Source: Bin80 sp965116685 (GTDB lineage: Bacteria > Bacteroidota > Rhodothermia > Rhodothermales > Bin80). Taken from it: DNA of 64,000 nt. The stretch is from contig OZ220707.1 of the NCBI GenBank assembly GCA_965116685.1, positions 62,001-126,000 of the forward strand, read 5' to 3'. Both the position numbers and the translations under genes were made by a program. Positions 16,929 to 25,399 of this stretch are shown piece after piece. Under the pieces are notes generated by a model. That model was given only the letters and a program-made list of their open reading frames with translations, had not been told where the DNA came from and did not search any database. How positions within the stretch are numbered: the first letter of the stretch is position 1; every line of letters begins with the position of its first letter.

Positions 16929-17225
16929 TCATCCATTCAGTTGAGCAAGGTAGTAGCTATATGCCATGGCCGGGGCCGCAAATAATGGTTTGACCTCGGC
17001 CCAGGTCTCTTTGAATAGATCCGACTCCCGATAAGACTTTAGGCTTGATTCCGATTCCCATTCGCTATAGGTGGTGAATATGTTTGCCGACGTGCTATCC
17101 ACCCATAGCTCAAGTCGTTTACATCCCTGTACCTGTCGAATTTTTGGAGCAACGGCCTGGAACAGTTGCTCAAATGATTTTGTGGCATCCGGTTGTAGCG
17201 TAAGCCGAACGATTCTAATCAGCAT
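16929..17225 (-). CDS. antibiotic biosynthesis monooxygenase (ABM) domain protein
   Basis: 98 residues from the ATG at 17225. The order of elements, MLIRIVRLTLQPDATKSFEQ, IRQVQGCKRLELWVD, FTTYSEWESESSLKSYRESD and WAEVKPLF, fits the dimeric alpha/beta ABM fold used by small quinol or heme monooxygenases. Catalytic specificity cannot be read. The start overlaps the 3' end of pyrF by 11 nt, so it is likely translated from the pyrF mRNA. A longer TTG start at 17240 is possible but less attractive. Confidence 0.75.
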   Translation of the reverse strand: MLIRIVRLTLQPDATKSFEQLFQAVAPKIRQVQGCKRLELWVDSTSANIFTTYSEWESESSLKSYRESDLFKETWAEVKPLFAAPAMAYSYYLAQLNG

Positions 17226-18057
17226 GGGAATTGATTGCACGATTCAGTTCATCACGCAGCTGTCGTGCGGCATTTGCAGCCATCGCGTCAAAATCTCCGT
17301 CGGAGGAAGCATAGAGGATGCCACGGCTGCTGTTTACAAGAACAAGCCCGTTGGAAGTCGCTACATTTGCCACGGCATCGATAGAACCTCTCTGTGCTCC
17401 GATGCCAGGGATCAGAAAAGGTGTGCTTGGATATAGTTTGCGCAGATGGAGTAATTCTGTTGGATTGGTTGCGCCCACAACAAATCCAATGGATCCTGGG
17501 AACTCTTCTCCCCATGTAAAGGCAAGATGAGCAACATGTGCATATAAAGGCTCCCCGTAAATCATCAGGGATTGCAGTTGATCACTGCTGGGGTTCGAGG
17601 TCCGAACCAGAACGAATACCGCGCGGTCTTTGTATGCCAGAAATGGTTCCACGGCATCCAAACCCATGTATGGCGCAACCGTGCAGCCATCCGCTTCCAG
17701 TAAACCGAAGATGCTATCAGCGTATTTCGAGGCTGTATTGCCAATATCACCACGCTTTGCATCAATAATTCGAATCTTATCCTTGGGAATGAAGTCAACG
17801 GTGGTTTTCAATACGTCAAAACCGCAACTCCCAAGACTCTCATAGAATGCAGCATTGAGTTTGTAGGCACAGGCATAGGGAACTGTAGCTTGAATGATCG
17901 CCTCATTGAACGCCAGGACAGCAGACTGGTGGGATCTATATTTTTTGCGCAGAGATTTCGGCAGCTTGTTCAGATCTGGATCCAATCCCACACAAACCAC
18001 ACTGTCAGAGATGGTCTGAGCATCCTGCAGTCGTTGAATGAAGTAAGGCTTCATCAT
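17215..18057 (-). CDS. pyrF: orotidine 5'-phosphate decarboxylase, type 2
   Basis: 280 residues from the ATG at 18057 (a second ATG follows at once; the frame is open to 18078). The active-site DAKRGDIGNTASKYADSIF is at about residues 99-117, holding the Asp-Lys-Asp set, and CVGLDPD near residue 22 binds the ribose phosphate. The C-terminal PGIGAQRGS supplies the phosphate loop. It converts OMP to UMP, the last step of pyrimidine synthesis. A 14-bp inverted repeat lies in the region just upstream. The ABM gene overlaps its 3' end. Confidence 0.93.
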   Translation of the reverse strand: MMKPYFIQRLQDAQTISDSVVCVGLDPDLNKLPKSLRKKYRSHQSAVLAFNEAIIQATVPYACAYKLNAAFYESLGSCGFDVLKTTVDFIPKDKIRIIDAKRGDIGNTASKYADSIFGLLEADGCTVAPYMGLDAVEPFLAYKDRAVFVLVRTSNPSSDQLQSLMIYGEPLYAHVAHLAFTWGEEFPGSIGFVVGATNPTELLHLRKLYPSTPFLIPGIGAQRGSIDAVANVATSNGLVLVNSSRGILYASSDGDFDAMAANAARQLRDELNRAINSHAD

Positions 18058-18084
18058 CAGGGAGAGGTTGAAGATCAACGATGG

Positions 18085-18145
18085 CCTCTATGATACGAAT
18101 AGGGGGTGGTTTTGCTCGGAACACATATGAATCGTATCATAGAGG
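18085..18145. promoter_or_regulatory. perfect 14-bp inverted repeat between pyrF and the YbdK gene
   Basis: CCTCTATGATACGA at 18085-18098 and its exact reverse complement at 18132-18145, separated by 33 nt. It lies 28-88 nt upstream of the pyrF start, in the divergent intergenic region. It could be a leader hairpin of pyrF, a bipartite operator, or a remnant of a small element. No poly-T follows either arm, so it does not look like a terminator. Presence is certain; the role is inference. Confidence 0.6.
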
Positions 18146-18262
18146 TGCTGCGAAATGCAAACAGGGCTCATATCAGTGAACCAGAACCAAGTATAGGCAT
18201 ATTCGAGTTGTAGTCTCATACAGCTGAATTGTCCATTCATGTAAACTGAATCATTACCATCT

Positions 18263-19417
18263 ATGTCTGCTGCCACTGAAATCTTAAAAATACCTTCACT
18301 CAGTTTGGGTATTGAAGAAGAATACCTGATTGTAGATCGAGATACAGGCAAGTTGATCCGTGAAGCATCCCCAATGATGTTGAAGGATGCCCGGTTCGCA
18401 CTTGGCGAGCAGGTTTCACAAGAATTTTTTCAGTCCCAAATCGAAGTGGGCACAAATGTCTGTAAAACAGTCCAGGAGGCCCGCGAAGAACTGGTTCGAC
18501 TACGCAGAACGGTATCCGATGTGGTTGATCCCTATGGGCTTGCAATCATTGCCGCCTCATCGCATCCGAATGCATCCTATATCACACAGAGACATACCCC
18601 TCGGGAACGCTATGAAATTCTGGCTCAAAACATGCAAGTCATTGCCCAGAGAATGGTGATTTGTGGAATGCATATACATGCCGGGATTGAGGATGCGAAT
18701 TTGAGGATTGATTTTATGAATCAGACCACGTATGTACTACCACACTTGCTGGCCTTGAGCTCGTCATCACCCTATTGGGAAGGCCAGGATACAGGACTGA
18801 TGTCCTACCGGATTGCCGTATGGAATGAAATTCCGCGTACAGGACTCCCAGAGCATTTTGAGAGCTATGCCGAATTTGAGCGGCATGTAAGCATTCTTGT
18901 TCATGCCGGTGTGATTGAAGACAGTACAAAAATCTGGTGGGATATTCGGCCGAGTCACCGCTTTCCAACACTGGAGATGCGTGTGTCAGATATTTGCACA
19001 AAAGTGGATGATGCGATCTGCATTGCCGCATTGTATCAATGCTGGTTGCATATGCTTTGGCGTCTGCGGCGCGAAAATCAGCGGTGGCGCAGTTATGCAA
19101 ATATGCTTCTATACGAAAATCGCTGGCTTGCCCAGCGCTATGGGATTGATGGGAAACTCATTGATTATGGGAAGGGGAAGACGGTTCCTTATCGAGAGTT
19201 GGTTGAAGAGTTGCTGGAGTTCATCAGGCCGGATGCGGAGGATCTTGGATGTGTGGAGGAGGTGGAGCATGCACGTACGATTTTGAAGCGTGGAACCAGT
19301 GCACACTGGCAACGAAAAGCTTATGGTGAGGCCATTAGCAAGGGAGCCTCCTCTGATGAAGCTACCAAAGCGGTGGTAGATATGCTCATTGAGGAAACGA
19401 TGAGCGGGGTATGGTAG
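18263..19417 (+). CDS. YbdK-type carboxylate-amine ligase (glutamate-cysteine ligase family 2)
   Basis: 384 residues, usual length. The N-terminal SLGIEEEYLIVD is the GCS2 signature with the metal-binding glutamates, SQIEVGTNVC follows, and MVICGMHIHAGIEDANLRID carries the conserved histidines; WWDIRPSHRFPTLEMRVSD and RGTSAHWQRKAY are also family features. Members form gamma-glutamyl amide bonds from ATP; YbdK itself has weak glutamate-cysteine ligase activity, so a role in thiol synthesis is possible but not shown. Its stop codon abuts the stop of the convergent DUF4249 gene with no spacer. Confidence 0.88.
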   Translation: MSAATEILKIPSLSLGIEEEYLIVDRDTGKLIREASPMMLKDARFALGEQVSQEFFQSQIEVGTNVCKTVQEAREELVRLRRTVSDVVDPYGLAIIAASSHPNASYITQRHTPRERYEILAQNMQVIAQRMVICGMHIHAGIEDANLRIDFMNQTTYVLPHLLALSSSSPYWEGQDTGLMSYRIAVWNEIPRTGLPEHFESYAEFERHVSILVHAGVIEDSTKIWWDIRPSHRFPTLEMRVSDICTKVDDAICIAALYQCWLHMLWRLRRENQRWRSYANMLLYENRWLAQRYGIDGKLIDYGKGKTVPYRELVEELLEFIRPDAEDLGCVEEVEHARTILKRGTSAHWQRKAYGEAISKGASSDEATKAVVDMLIEETMSGVW

Positions 19418-20308
19418 TCATTCATCCGCTGGCGGGAAGACTGTAAATGGTACCTGATCTCGGGCAACGCTTCCAAATATTCCATGTGCACCGGTGAGGA
19501 TTGGGATCACATTGGGGATCACACCGGGCCCAAAGGTCCCACCGCCGCCTTGCTGCAATTCCGCAGACCGAACAAAGCCCGCAAGGTTTTCGTCCAGTGC
19601 ATTCACGTAGATGATGTTGCGACCATAAAAACTGACACCGATCCATGGATAGACCAACTCAATCGTTCCATCTGGAAACCTCTCAAAGTTCCCTTCCGTG
19701 ATGATCGGGGATCCACTGATCCGAAAATCCTCCAGCGAAAGCTCTTCATCATCCTCCAATGATCCAGAAACAGAAGGAACTACAGCGTCAGCTTTGACCT
19801 CCAGCGCTTCTGTCACCAACGTGAAGCTGCTCTGGGATTGGTCCGAGCTGCGGCCAGGTGTAAGAATAAGTGTCAATTGTTCGTCGGATAAATAGGTCCC
19901 AGATTTACGCGAGGCGCTAAGGATTTCGACCGAGGTCGGAATATTGGTCGTTCCCGTGATGATCGGGTCCACATCGGGGACGTGGACCCGTAGGTCATAG
20001 CGTGCACCCGGCTGTATGATATGTTCGGGACCGAGATAATGATAGCTGCCAGGCTGATTCGTGACGGGTTCCATCAAGAATTCCGTGGTTCCCGTGGAGA
20101 GGACAACTTCTGCATTGCTCACCGCCAATCCTTCGGGTTGGGTCGTTTGATCAGAAGGGGCAAGCTTGCTCACACGGGCGGAAGGCAGGGGCTCATTCGC
20201 AATAAGTATGAGCTCAACGACTATCTCATTATCAAGCACGCTGAAGTCGGCTGAATCACAACCGATCACCATCAGAAACAGACTGGCAAGAATGATCCGT
20301 CTCAACAT
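19418..20308 (-). CDS. DUF4249-family lipoprotein, partner of a TonB receptor
   Basis: 296 residues. The N-terminus MLRRIILASLFLMVIGCDS has the lipobox VIGC. The body is beta-rich and the early segment (VVELILIANEPLPSARVSKL, AVSNAEVVLS, GSYHYLG, LRVHVPD) follows the DUF4249 pattern: an Ig-like fold on the cell surface or periplasmic face. In Bacteroidota these genes usually sit directly after a TonB receptor, as here: the start overlaps the receptor stop (TGATG). The pair probably acts together in uptake. The ligand is unknown. Confidence 0.82.
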   Translation of the reverse strand: MLRRIILASLFLMVIGCDSADFSVLDNEIVVELILIANEPLPSARVSKLAPSDQTTQPEGLAVSNAEVVLSTGTTEFLMEPVTNQPGSYHYLGPEHIIQPGARYDLRVHVPDVDPIITGTTNIPTSVEILSASRKSGTYLSDEQLTLILTPGRSSDQSQSSFTLVTEALEVKADAVVPSVSGSLEDDEELSLEDFRISGSPIITEGNFERFPDGTIELVYPWIGVSFYGRNIIYVNALDENLAGFVRSAELQQGGGGTFGPGVIPNVIPILTGAHGIFGSVARDQVPFTVFPPADE

Positions 20309-22620
20309 CAGAAATCCAAAGTAAGTGACAGGTTCGGCAAAGGGATGGGGATCTGCGGGATCGTACTCCGGGATAGAGAGCCACCATCTTCAAACTCATT
20401 GAAAATAAACCAGACATTCTCTCGGGCATACGCATTAATAATCTGCATCTGCAGTTCATAGTCGGCAAAGTGCCCTAGGGAGCCGCTCCAGGTAGCCCCG
20501 ATGTCGAGCCGATGATAAGCAGGTAACCTTGACTGATTCAGACCTGGCGAAACCAGTAAATCCGTCTGGTCAAGTCCATTGACGAGTTCCGCATTATAGA
20601 CCGAGTAGGTAGCCTCCGGCCGCGTATATGCCTGGCCGGTCGCGTAGGTGAAGACAGCCCCCAGCTCCCATCGGCGGGAAATCCTCCATTGGCCGACCAC
20701 ATTCAGGTCATGAAGACGGTCATTCCGCGGAGAAAAACTTTGTGGCACCCCAAACGCATCCTGATTCAGTCGTGGGAAATATCGATTGGTGTTCGCCAGT
20801 GTGTAGGCAATAAACCCGTTTACACGACCGCTCTGGCGGGACAGTTGTATTTCAAACCCTTGGGCTCTCCCCTTACCAAAAGCAAACAATTCTGAGTACT
20901 CCAGTCCGGCGAGCCCCGTGCTGAATGGATCCAGCACAAAAAGCTGCCTCATCGTCCGGTAATAAACCTCGGTATCCAGTGTAATCCCCTCAAACAGGTT
21001 GGTCTTTAGTCCGAGGAGGTACTGATCCCCGTATGCAGGCTTTACGCCCTCTCCGCTGGTTAACCAGAAGTCAAACCCCGAAAAAACTTCATTCGTGATC
21101 AGAGTCAGGAACTGATAATATCTTCCTGCACTTGCCTGCATCCGCATATCGGGCCCGAGTTGCCGCTCCATTGAAAATCGCGGGGCCAGAGTGAAGTAGC
21201 CGCCATATCCATAGTAGGTTGCACGTAATCCTGCGGTAATGGACCAGTCTGGTGTCGGGCGATAGGTGTCCTGAAGATAGAGCGAGGCATGCTCAACACG
21301 GTTGCGCGTATGAAAGACTTCCCGGTCATCGAAGAAATTGGTCAGGGGTGCATTAAAAATTCCTGTCCAAAGTCCGCCGACGATTTCATGCTTTGATCCT
21401 GCATAGTATTCAAAATCTGCCCGCACGGACGTCTCTGCAACCCGGTTGATCTGCTTAAAATTGGTGCCGCTGAAAGTCGCCCTTGGAATGGATTCATACC
21501 AGGTTGAGGTAATGGTGGCGTTCGTAAAGAACTGGTTGGACCATAAGTGTACCCAGCTTCCGGTTACCGTGCGATTCCCGTAAAGGAGTTTGATGTCAAA
21601 CCCTTCCGCAAAGGTGGAGCGAAGATAGTCCGAACCTGCGTAGAAAGAGAAAGAGAGTTTATCGTCACGGGAGACATCCAGATTGATTTTTCCATTAAAG
21701 TCATAGAAGTAAAAGGCCTTGGGGACTGCATCAATGTCTCCCAAGGCACTCAGCAGCGGCTCCAGCGTTGAGCGTCTCAGAGCCACCATCCAGGAGCCTC
21801 GGGAATAGGGGCCTTCCGCAAATGCACGCGAAGCCAACAGACCCACACTGAGTTTCCCATGGGTTTCACGCCGGTTGCCATCTTTGTTTTGCACATCCAG
21901 GACGGACCCAAGGACACCCCCATAGGTGGCAGGAAATCCTCCTTTGTAGAGTCGGACATCCTTGATGGCATCGGTATTAAACGAGGAGAAAAAGCCGAAA
22001 ACATGGCTCGGATTATAGATTTTTGTGCGATCCAACAGGATCAGTGTTTGACCAGGGTCGCCTCCGCGGATATAAAGCCCACTGGAGTAGTCAGAGGATT
22101 GTGCCACGCCGGGCAAAAGCTGAAGGGATCGAAAGACATCGGGTTCAAAAACCTGGGGCAATTGCTGGATCGTTGACACGCTGATCTGGCCGACACCAAT
22201 GGAGCGGATTTCCTCCTCCGTGATGCGGTCTGCAGAGATCTCAATCGCCTCAAGGAGCGCTTCGGAGGTCGTGAGTTCAATGTCAAGCCGGACAGATTCT
22301 CCGGAACCAAACGTGATCTCGCGTTGGATTGTATCGAATCCGATGTAGGAAAACCGGACGGTATAAGTCCCGGGTTCAATCCCGGAAACCGCGTAGTAAC
22401 CGGACAGGTTAGTGGTTGCTCCCCAGAGTGTCCCCTCCACAAAAATATTTGCAGCAATCAGCGTCTCTCCATTGGACGCGTCCGTAATGAATCCATCCAG
22501 CGCAGCCAACTCCTGCCCCTGTGCAGAATGAATGACGAAACACCATCCAATCAGCAGAGTGGTCCTCTTTATGACGGACACTACAAGATGGGAAACCAGT
22601 TCAACAGCGGAGTTCGTCAC
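20308..22620 (-). CDS. TonB-dependent receptor with carboxypeptidase-regulatory-like N-domain
   Basis: 770 residues. After a signal-like segment (TTLLIGWCFVIHSAQGQ) comes a carboxypeptidase-regulatory-like beta-sandwich (about residues 38-110: GFITDASNGETLIAANIFVE, TNLSGYYAVSGIEPGTYTV). The plug then shows LQLLPGVAQSSDYSSGLYIR and GFPATYGGVLGSVLDVQ. The rest is a barrel ending in LSLTLDF. The start at 22620 is GTG; another GTG at 22581 would place the signal peptide nearer the terminus and may be the real one. It forms a two-gene uptake unit with the DUF4249 lipoprotein. It follows serS by 12 nt but is functionally unrelated. Confidence 0.9.
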   Translation of the reverse strand: MTNSAVELVSHLVVSVIKRTTLLIGWCFVIHSAQGQELAALDGFITDASNGETLIAANIFVEGTLWGATTNLSGYYAVSGIEPGTYTVRFSYIGFDTIQREITFGSGESVRLDIELTTSEALLEAIEISADRITEEEIRSIGVGQISVSTIQQLPQVFEPDVFRSLQLLPGVAQSSDYSSGLYIRGGDPGQTLILLDRTKIYNPSHVFGFFSSFNTDAIKDVRLYKGGFPATYGGVLGSVLDVQNKDGNRRETHGKLSVGLLASRAFAEGPYSRGSWMVALRRSTLEPLLSALGDIDAVPKAFYFYDFNGKINLDVSRDDKLSFSFYAGSDYLRSTFAEGFDIKLLYGNRTVTGSWVHLWSNQFFTNATITSTWYESIPRATFSGTNFKQINRVAETSVRADFEYYAGSKHEIVGGLWTGIFNAPLTNFFDDREVFHTRNRVEHASLYLQDTYRPTPDWSITAGLRATYYGYGGYFTLAPRFSMERQLGPDMRMQASAGRYYQFLTLITNEVFSGFDFWLTSGEGVKPAYGDQYLLGLKTNLFEGITLDTEVYYRTMRQLFVLDPFSTGLAGLEYSELFAFGKGRAQGFEIQLSRQSGRVNGFIAYTLANTNRYFPRLNQDAFGVPQSFSPRNDRLHDLNVVGQWRISRRWELGAVFTYATGQAYTRPEATYSVYNAELVNGLDQTDLLVSPGLNQSRLPAYHRLDIGATWSGSLGHFADYELQMQIINAYARENVWFIFNEFEDGGSLSRSTIPQIPIPLPNLSLTLDF

Positions 22621-22632
22621 GGTAGAATCAAT

Positions 22633-23901
22633 TTAGTTGGTCAGGTATGGAGTCAAAGCAGATGGGAGTTCATATGAGCCATCCTCTTTTTGATTGTGCT
22701 CCAATAGCGCGGCAACGACCCTCGGCAGGGCAAGAGCACTGCCGTTAAGGGTGTGAACCAATTGTGGTTTTCCGCCATGTTCCGGCCGAAATCGGATATT
22801 CATCCGGCGTGCCTGATAATCGGTAAAATTCGAAATAGACGAAACTTCCAACCAGCGTTTTTGTCCTGCACTCCAAACCTCCAAGTCGTACTGTTTTGTC
22901 TGGTTGAACCCCAACTCGCCCGCACACATCAGCAGGCACCGGTAGGGGAGTTCCAGGGCTTGCAGGAGCTCTTCTGCGTGAAGGCGCATCGCTTCCAGAA
23001 CGTCATAGCTCGTTTGAGGGTGCGTGAACTGTACAATCTCGACCTTATCGAACTGATGCAGCCGGTTCAGCCCGCGCACATGTGCGCCATACGAGCCGGC
23101 TTCGCGTCGCCAGCACGGCGTATGAGCACAGAGTTTGATCGGCAGGTCGGCCTCGGACAGAATTTCATCGCGGAAGTAGTTGGTCAACGGCACTTCCGCA
23201 GTCGGCACAGGAAAGAACCCGTCTTCAATGAAGTACATTTGCCCCTCTTTGTCCGGCAACTGGCCGGTGCCCCGCGCACTGGCTGCGTTCACAAACAGGG
23301 GGGGGCGGACCTCGGTGTACTGCGGGGTTGCTGCATTCAGGAAAAAATTGATCAGTGCCCGATGCAATTTTGCCCCGGCATCCATATAAAAGGGAAACCC
23401 TGCTCCGGCAACTTTGGCACCACGCTCAAAATCAATCATTTCGTGGCGGTTGGAGATTGTCCAGTGGGGAAGAGGCTCAAAGTCAAAGGAAGGAAGTTCG
23501 CCATGGCGATGGATCGTCACATTCTCTGCCTCAGTCAATCCCTCAGGAATACTCTCATGGGGGATATTGGGAATTGCAAGCAGCAGCTCTAGAAGCTGCT
23601 CTTCCGAATCTGTAACAGTGTGCCCTAACTCTTTCACTTCTGCCTTCAGCTTTTTCTGCCGTTGGATCAGATCCTTGGCAGCCTCCTGATTCCCCTCATG
23701 CATCAGAGTACCGATCGTTCGACTTGCCGAATTAATCTCCTGCTGCTTTGTTTGTTGAAGGGTCAATGCTTCCCGGAGGATGCGGTCCTGTTCAAGGACT
23801 TCATCAACAAGCTTGACATTCTCGGAGGCACCGCGAAAAGAAAGGGCTTGCCGAACTTTGTCTGGATTGGATCGGATAAATTCAGCACCAAGCATTTTCA
23901 A
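22633..23901 (-). CDS. serS: seryl-tRNA synthetase
   Basis: 422 residues. The N-terminal 110 residues form the long tRNA-binding coiled coil (LTLQQTKQQEINSASRTIG, RQKKLKAEVKELGHTVTDSE). The class II catalytic core follows with TAEVPLTNYFRDEIL, motif 2 CWRREAGSYGAHVRGLNRLH and HQFDKVE, and motif 3 LNGSALALPRVVAALLEHNQ. It charges tRNA-Ser. The 5' end overlaps the upstream RmlD-like gene by 20 nt, and the TonB receptor follows 12 nt downstream, giving a tightly packed minus-strand run. Confidence 0.96.
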   Translation of the reverse strand: MKMLGAEFIRSNPDKVRQALSFRGASENVKLVDEVLEQDRILREALTLQQTKQQEINSASRTIGTLMHEGNQEAAKDLIQRQKKLKAEVKELGHTVTDSEEQLLELLLAIPNIPHESIPEGLTEAENVTIHRHGELPSFDFEPLPHWTISNRHEMIDFERGAKVAGAGFPFYMDAGAKLHRALINFFLNAATPQYTEVRPPLFVNAASARGTGQLPDKEGQMYFIEDGFFPVPTAEVPLTNYFRDEILSEADLPIKLCAHTPCWRREAGSYGAHVRGLNRLHQFDKVEIVQFTHPQTSYDVLEAMRLHAEELLQALELPYRCLLMCAGELGFNQTKQYDLEVWSAGQKRWLEVSSISNFTDYQARRMNIRFRPEHGGKPQLVHTLNGSALALPRVVAALLEHNQKEDGSYELPSALTPYLTN

Positions 23902-24832
23902 AGGAGGATCCGGTCGAGGTAATTTGGCTACGAAGATGAAGGTGAGCCAAGGCTTCCTTGAGCGACAGAGGACGGTAATCCAGCTCCGTTTCCGATTTCA
24001 AGATGACCAGCCCTGTACGCTCGGGGCGCTGCGCCAACTGAGGTTTGTCCTGTTGCACGATCGGTTTGATAAGTGTTGAATCAAGATCAAAAGCTTCTGA
24101 GATGGACTGGGCGAATTCATACATGCTGAGGAATTCCCGTCCAGACAAGTTATACACCCCGCTCTTTCGAAAGTGTACAAGACGCAGAATCCCCATCGCA
24201 AGATCATAGGTGTAGGAGGGGGTACGCCACTGATCCGTATAGACTTGGATTGGATGCTTATGGGTGAGATTTTTGATGACCCATTGGACAAAGTCTGGAC
24301 GAGGGAGTCCATTGGACCTACCGTAGACTACATTGGTTCGTATGATTGCCAGCTTTCCCATGCCTGCAGCACGTGCTGCATTTTCGCCTGCCAGCTTTGA
24401 CTTCCCATAAAAATTCACTGGATCGGGGCGGTCGTGCTCGTAATAGGGTCCCTCTTTACCATTAAACACAAAATCTGTGGAGAGTTGAATCAGATGGGCA
24501 CCCCGGCCATGGCATAGTTTTGCAAGGCTTCCCACCGCCTCCGCATTTACACGCCAGCATGTATCACGGTCATTTTCGCAGCCATCCACTGCAGTCATTG
24601 CCGCACAGTTGATGACGTATTCCGGCGAAAACTCATGGAAAATCTTTTGCACTCGTCCAAGATCACATATATCCAAGGGTTCGTAGGAATGATCCAGGGA
24701 CTCCTCTAGTCGCGATGTGGGGTTCTGCCCCGTGGCCAATAACTCATAGGAATCTCGCTTGGACAGTTGCCGCACGAGTTCCTGTCCCAAGAGTCCGTTC
24801 GCCCCGGTAATCAATATGCGCTCAGTAGCCAT
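23882..24832 (-). CDS. RmlD-like NAD(P)-dependent sugar-nucleotide reductase (SDR)
   Basis: 316 residues. ITGANGLLGQELV (residues 8-20) is the extended-SDR dinucleotide motif, VINCAAMTAVDGCE and LSTDFVFNGKEGPY are typical of dTDP-4-dehydrorhamnose reductases, and FYGKSKLAGE gives the catalytic YxxxK (Y142, K146). It probably reduces a 4-keto sugar nucleotide, but no rmlA, rmlB or rmlC is in the window, so the substrate is open. It overlaps serS by 20 nt and follows the thioesterase gene by 23 nt. Confidence 0.85.
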   Translation of the reverse strand: MATERILITGANGLLGQELVRQLSKRDSYELLATGQNPTSRLEESLDHSYEPLDICDLGRVQKIFHEFSPEYVINCAAMTAVDGCENDRDTCWRVNAEAVGSLAKLCHGRGAHLIQLSTDFVFNGKEGPYYEHDRPDPVNFYGKSKLAGENAARAAGMGKLAIIRTNVVYGRSNGLPRPDFVQWVIKNLTHKHPIQVYTDQWRTPSYTYDLAMGILRLVHFRKSGVYNLSGREFLSMYEFAQSISEAFDLDSTLIKPIVQQDKPQLAQRPERTGLVILKSETELDYRPLSLKEALAHLHLRSQITSTGSSFENAWC

Positions 24833-24855
24833 CTCGTCCGTGAGTTATGGTTGGT

Positions 24856-25392
24856 CTAAACGTCCCTTTGGGAAATTGCCGCAATCAGATCATCTTTGAG
24901 ATATGTGGTGTCTTTAAGATCCAGGCGGCCCCTGAGATGAAGGCGCAACTCCCGTCTCATGGCGGCTTTCTCGTAGCGTTTTTTTTCAAGATCGGTTTCA
25001 GGATAGATCGGATCTACCGGGGTTGGCTCCCCATGCTCATCCACGGCGACGAACGTGAAGTAGGCATGATTACATTGGCGCCGTTCTTTTTGGAACAGAT
25101 TCTCCGCCTCTACCAGAAGCTCCACCTCCAGAGAAGTGCTAAATGCCCGGTTCACCCATGCTTCAATCGTCACCACTTCACCGAGTAGAAGCGGAGAAGT
25201 AAACTCTACTGAATCGACGGATACGGTAACGCAGACGATCCCCGCATGGCGCATGGCGGAGATTGCGGCACATTTATCCATCAGGGAAAGAAGGCGCCCC
25301 CCAAACATACTGCCATAGGGATTGGTATCATTCGGCAGTACGACTTCGGACATCACAGTGCGTGAATCGCCAGGAGTTTTTCGTGAACGCAT
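24856..25392 (-). CDS. hotdog-fold acyl-CoA thioesterase
   Basis: 178 residues. VLPNDTNPYGSMFGGRLLSL with MD at 38-39 is the HotDog_ACOT signature (Asn24, Asp39 as the usual catalytic pair), followed by VCVTVSVDSVEFTSPLLLGE and HAYFTFVAVDEHG. It hydrolyses acyl-CoA to free acid and CoA in the cytoplasm. A C-terminal basic, Arg-rich tail of about 40 residues follows the domain. An internal Met14 is an alternative start. It follows the 25400-26665 gene by only 7 nt. Confidence 0.88.
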   Translation of the reverse strand: MRSRKTPGDSRTVMSEVVLPNDTNPYGSMFGGRLLSLMDKCAAISAMRHAGIVCVTVSVDSVEFTSPLLLGEVVTIEAWVNRAFSTSLEVELLVEAENLFQKERRQCNHAYFTFVAVDEHGEPTPVDPIYPETDLEKKRYEKAAMRRELRLHLRGRLDLKDTTYLKDDLIAAISQRDV

Positions 25393-25399
25393 GAGATGA

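Noticed and set aside
22753..23592. 279-codon open frame on the plus strand
   Set aside because: It lies entirely opposite serS, which has complete class II synthetase motifs; the antisense product has no recognisable domain.
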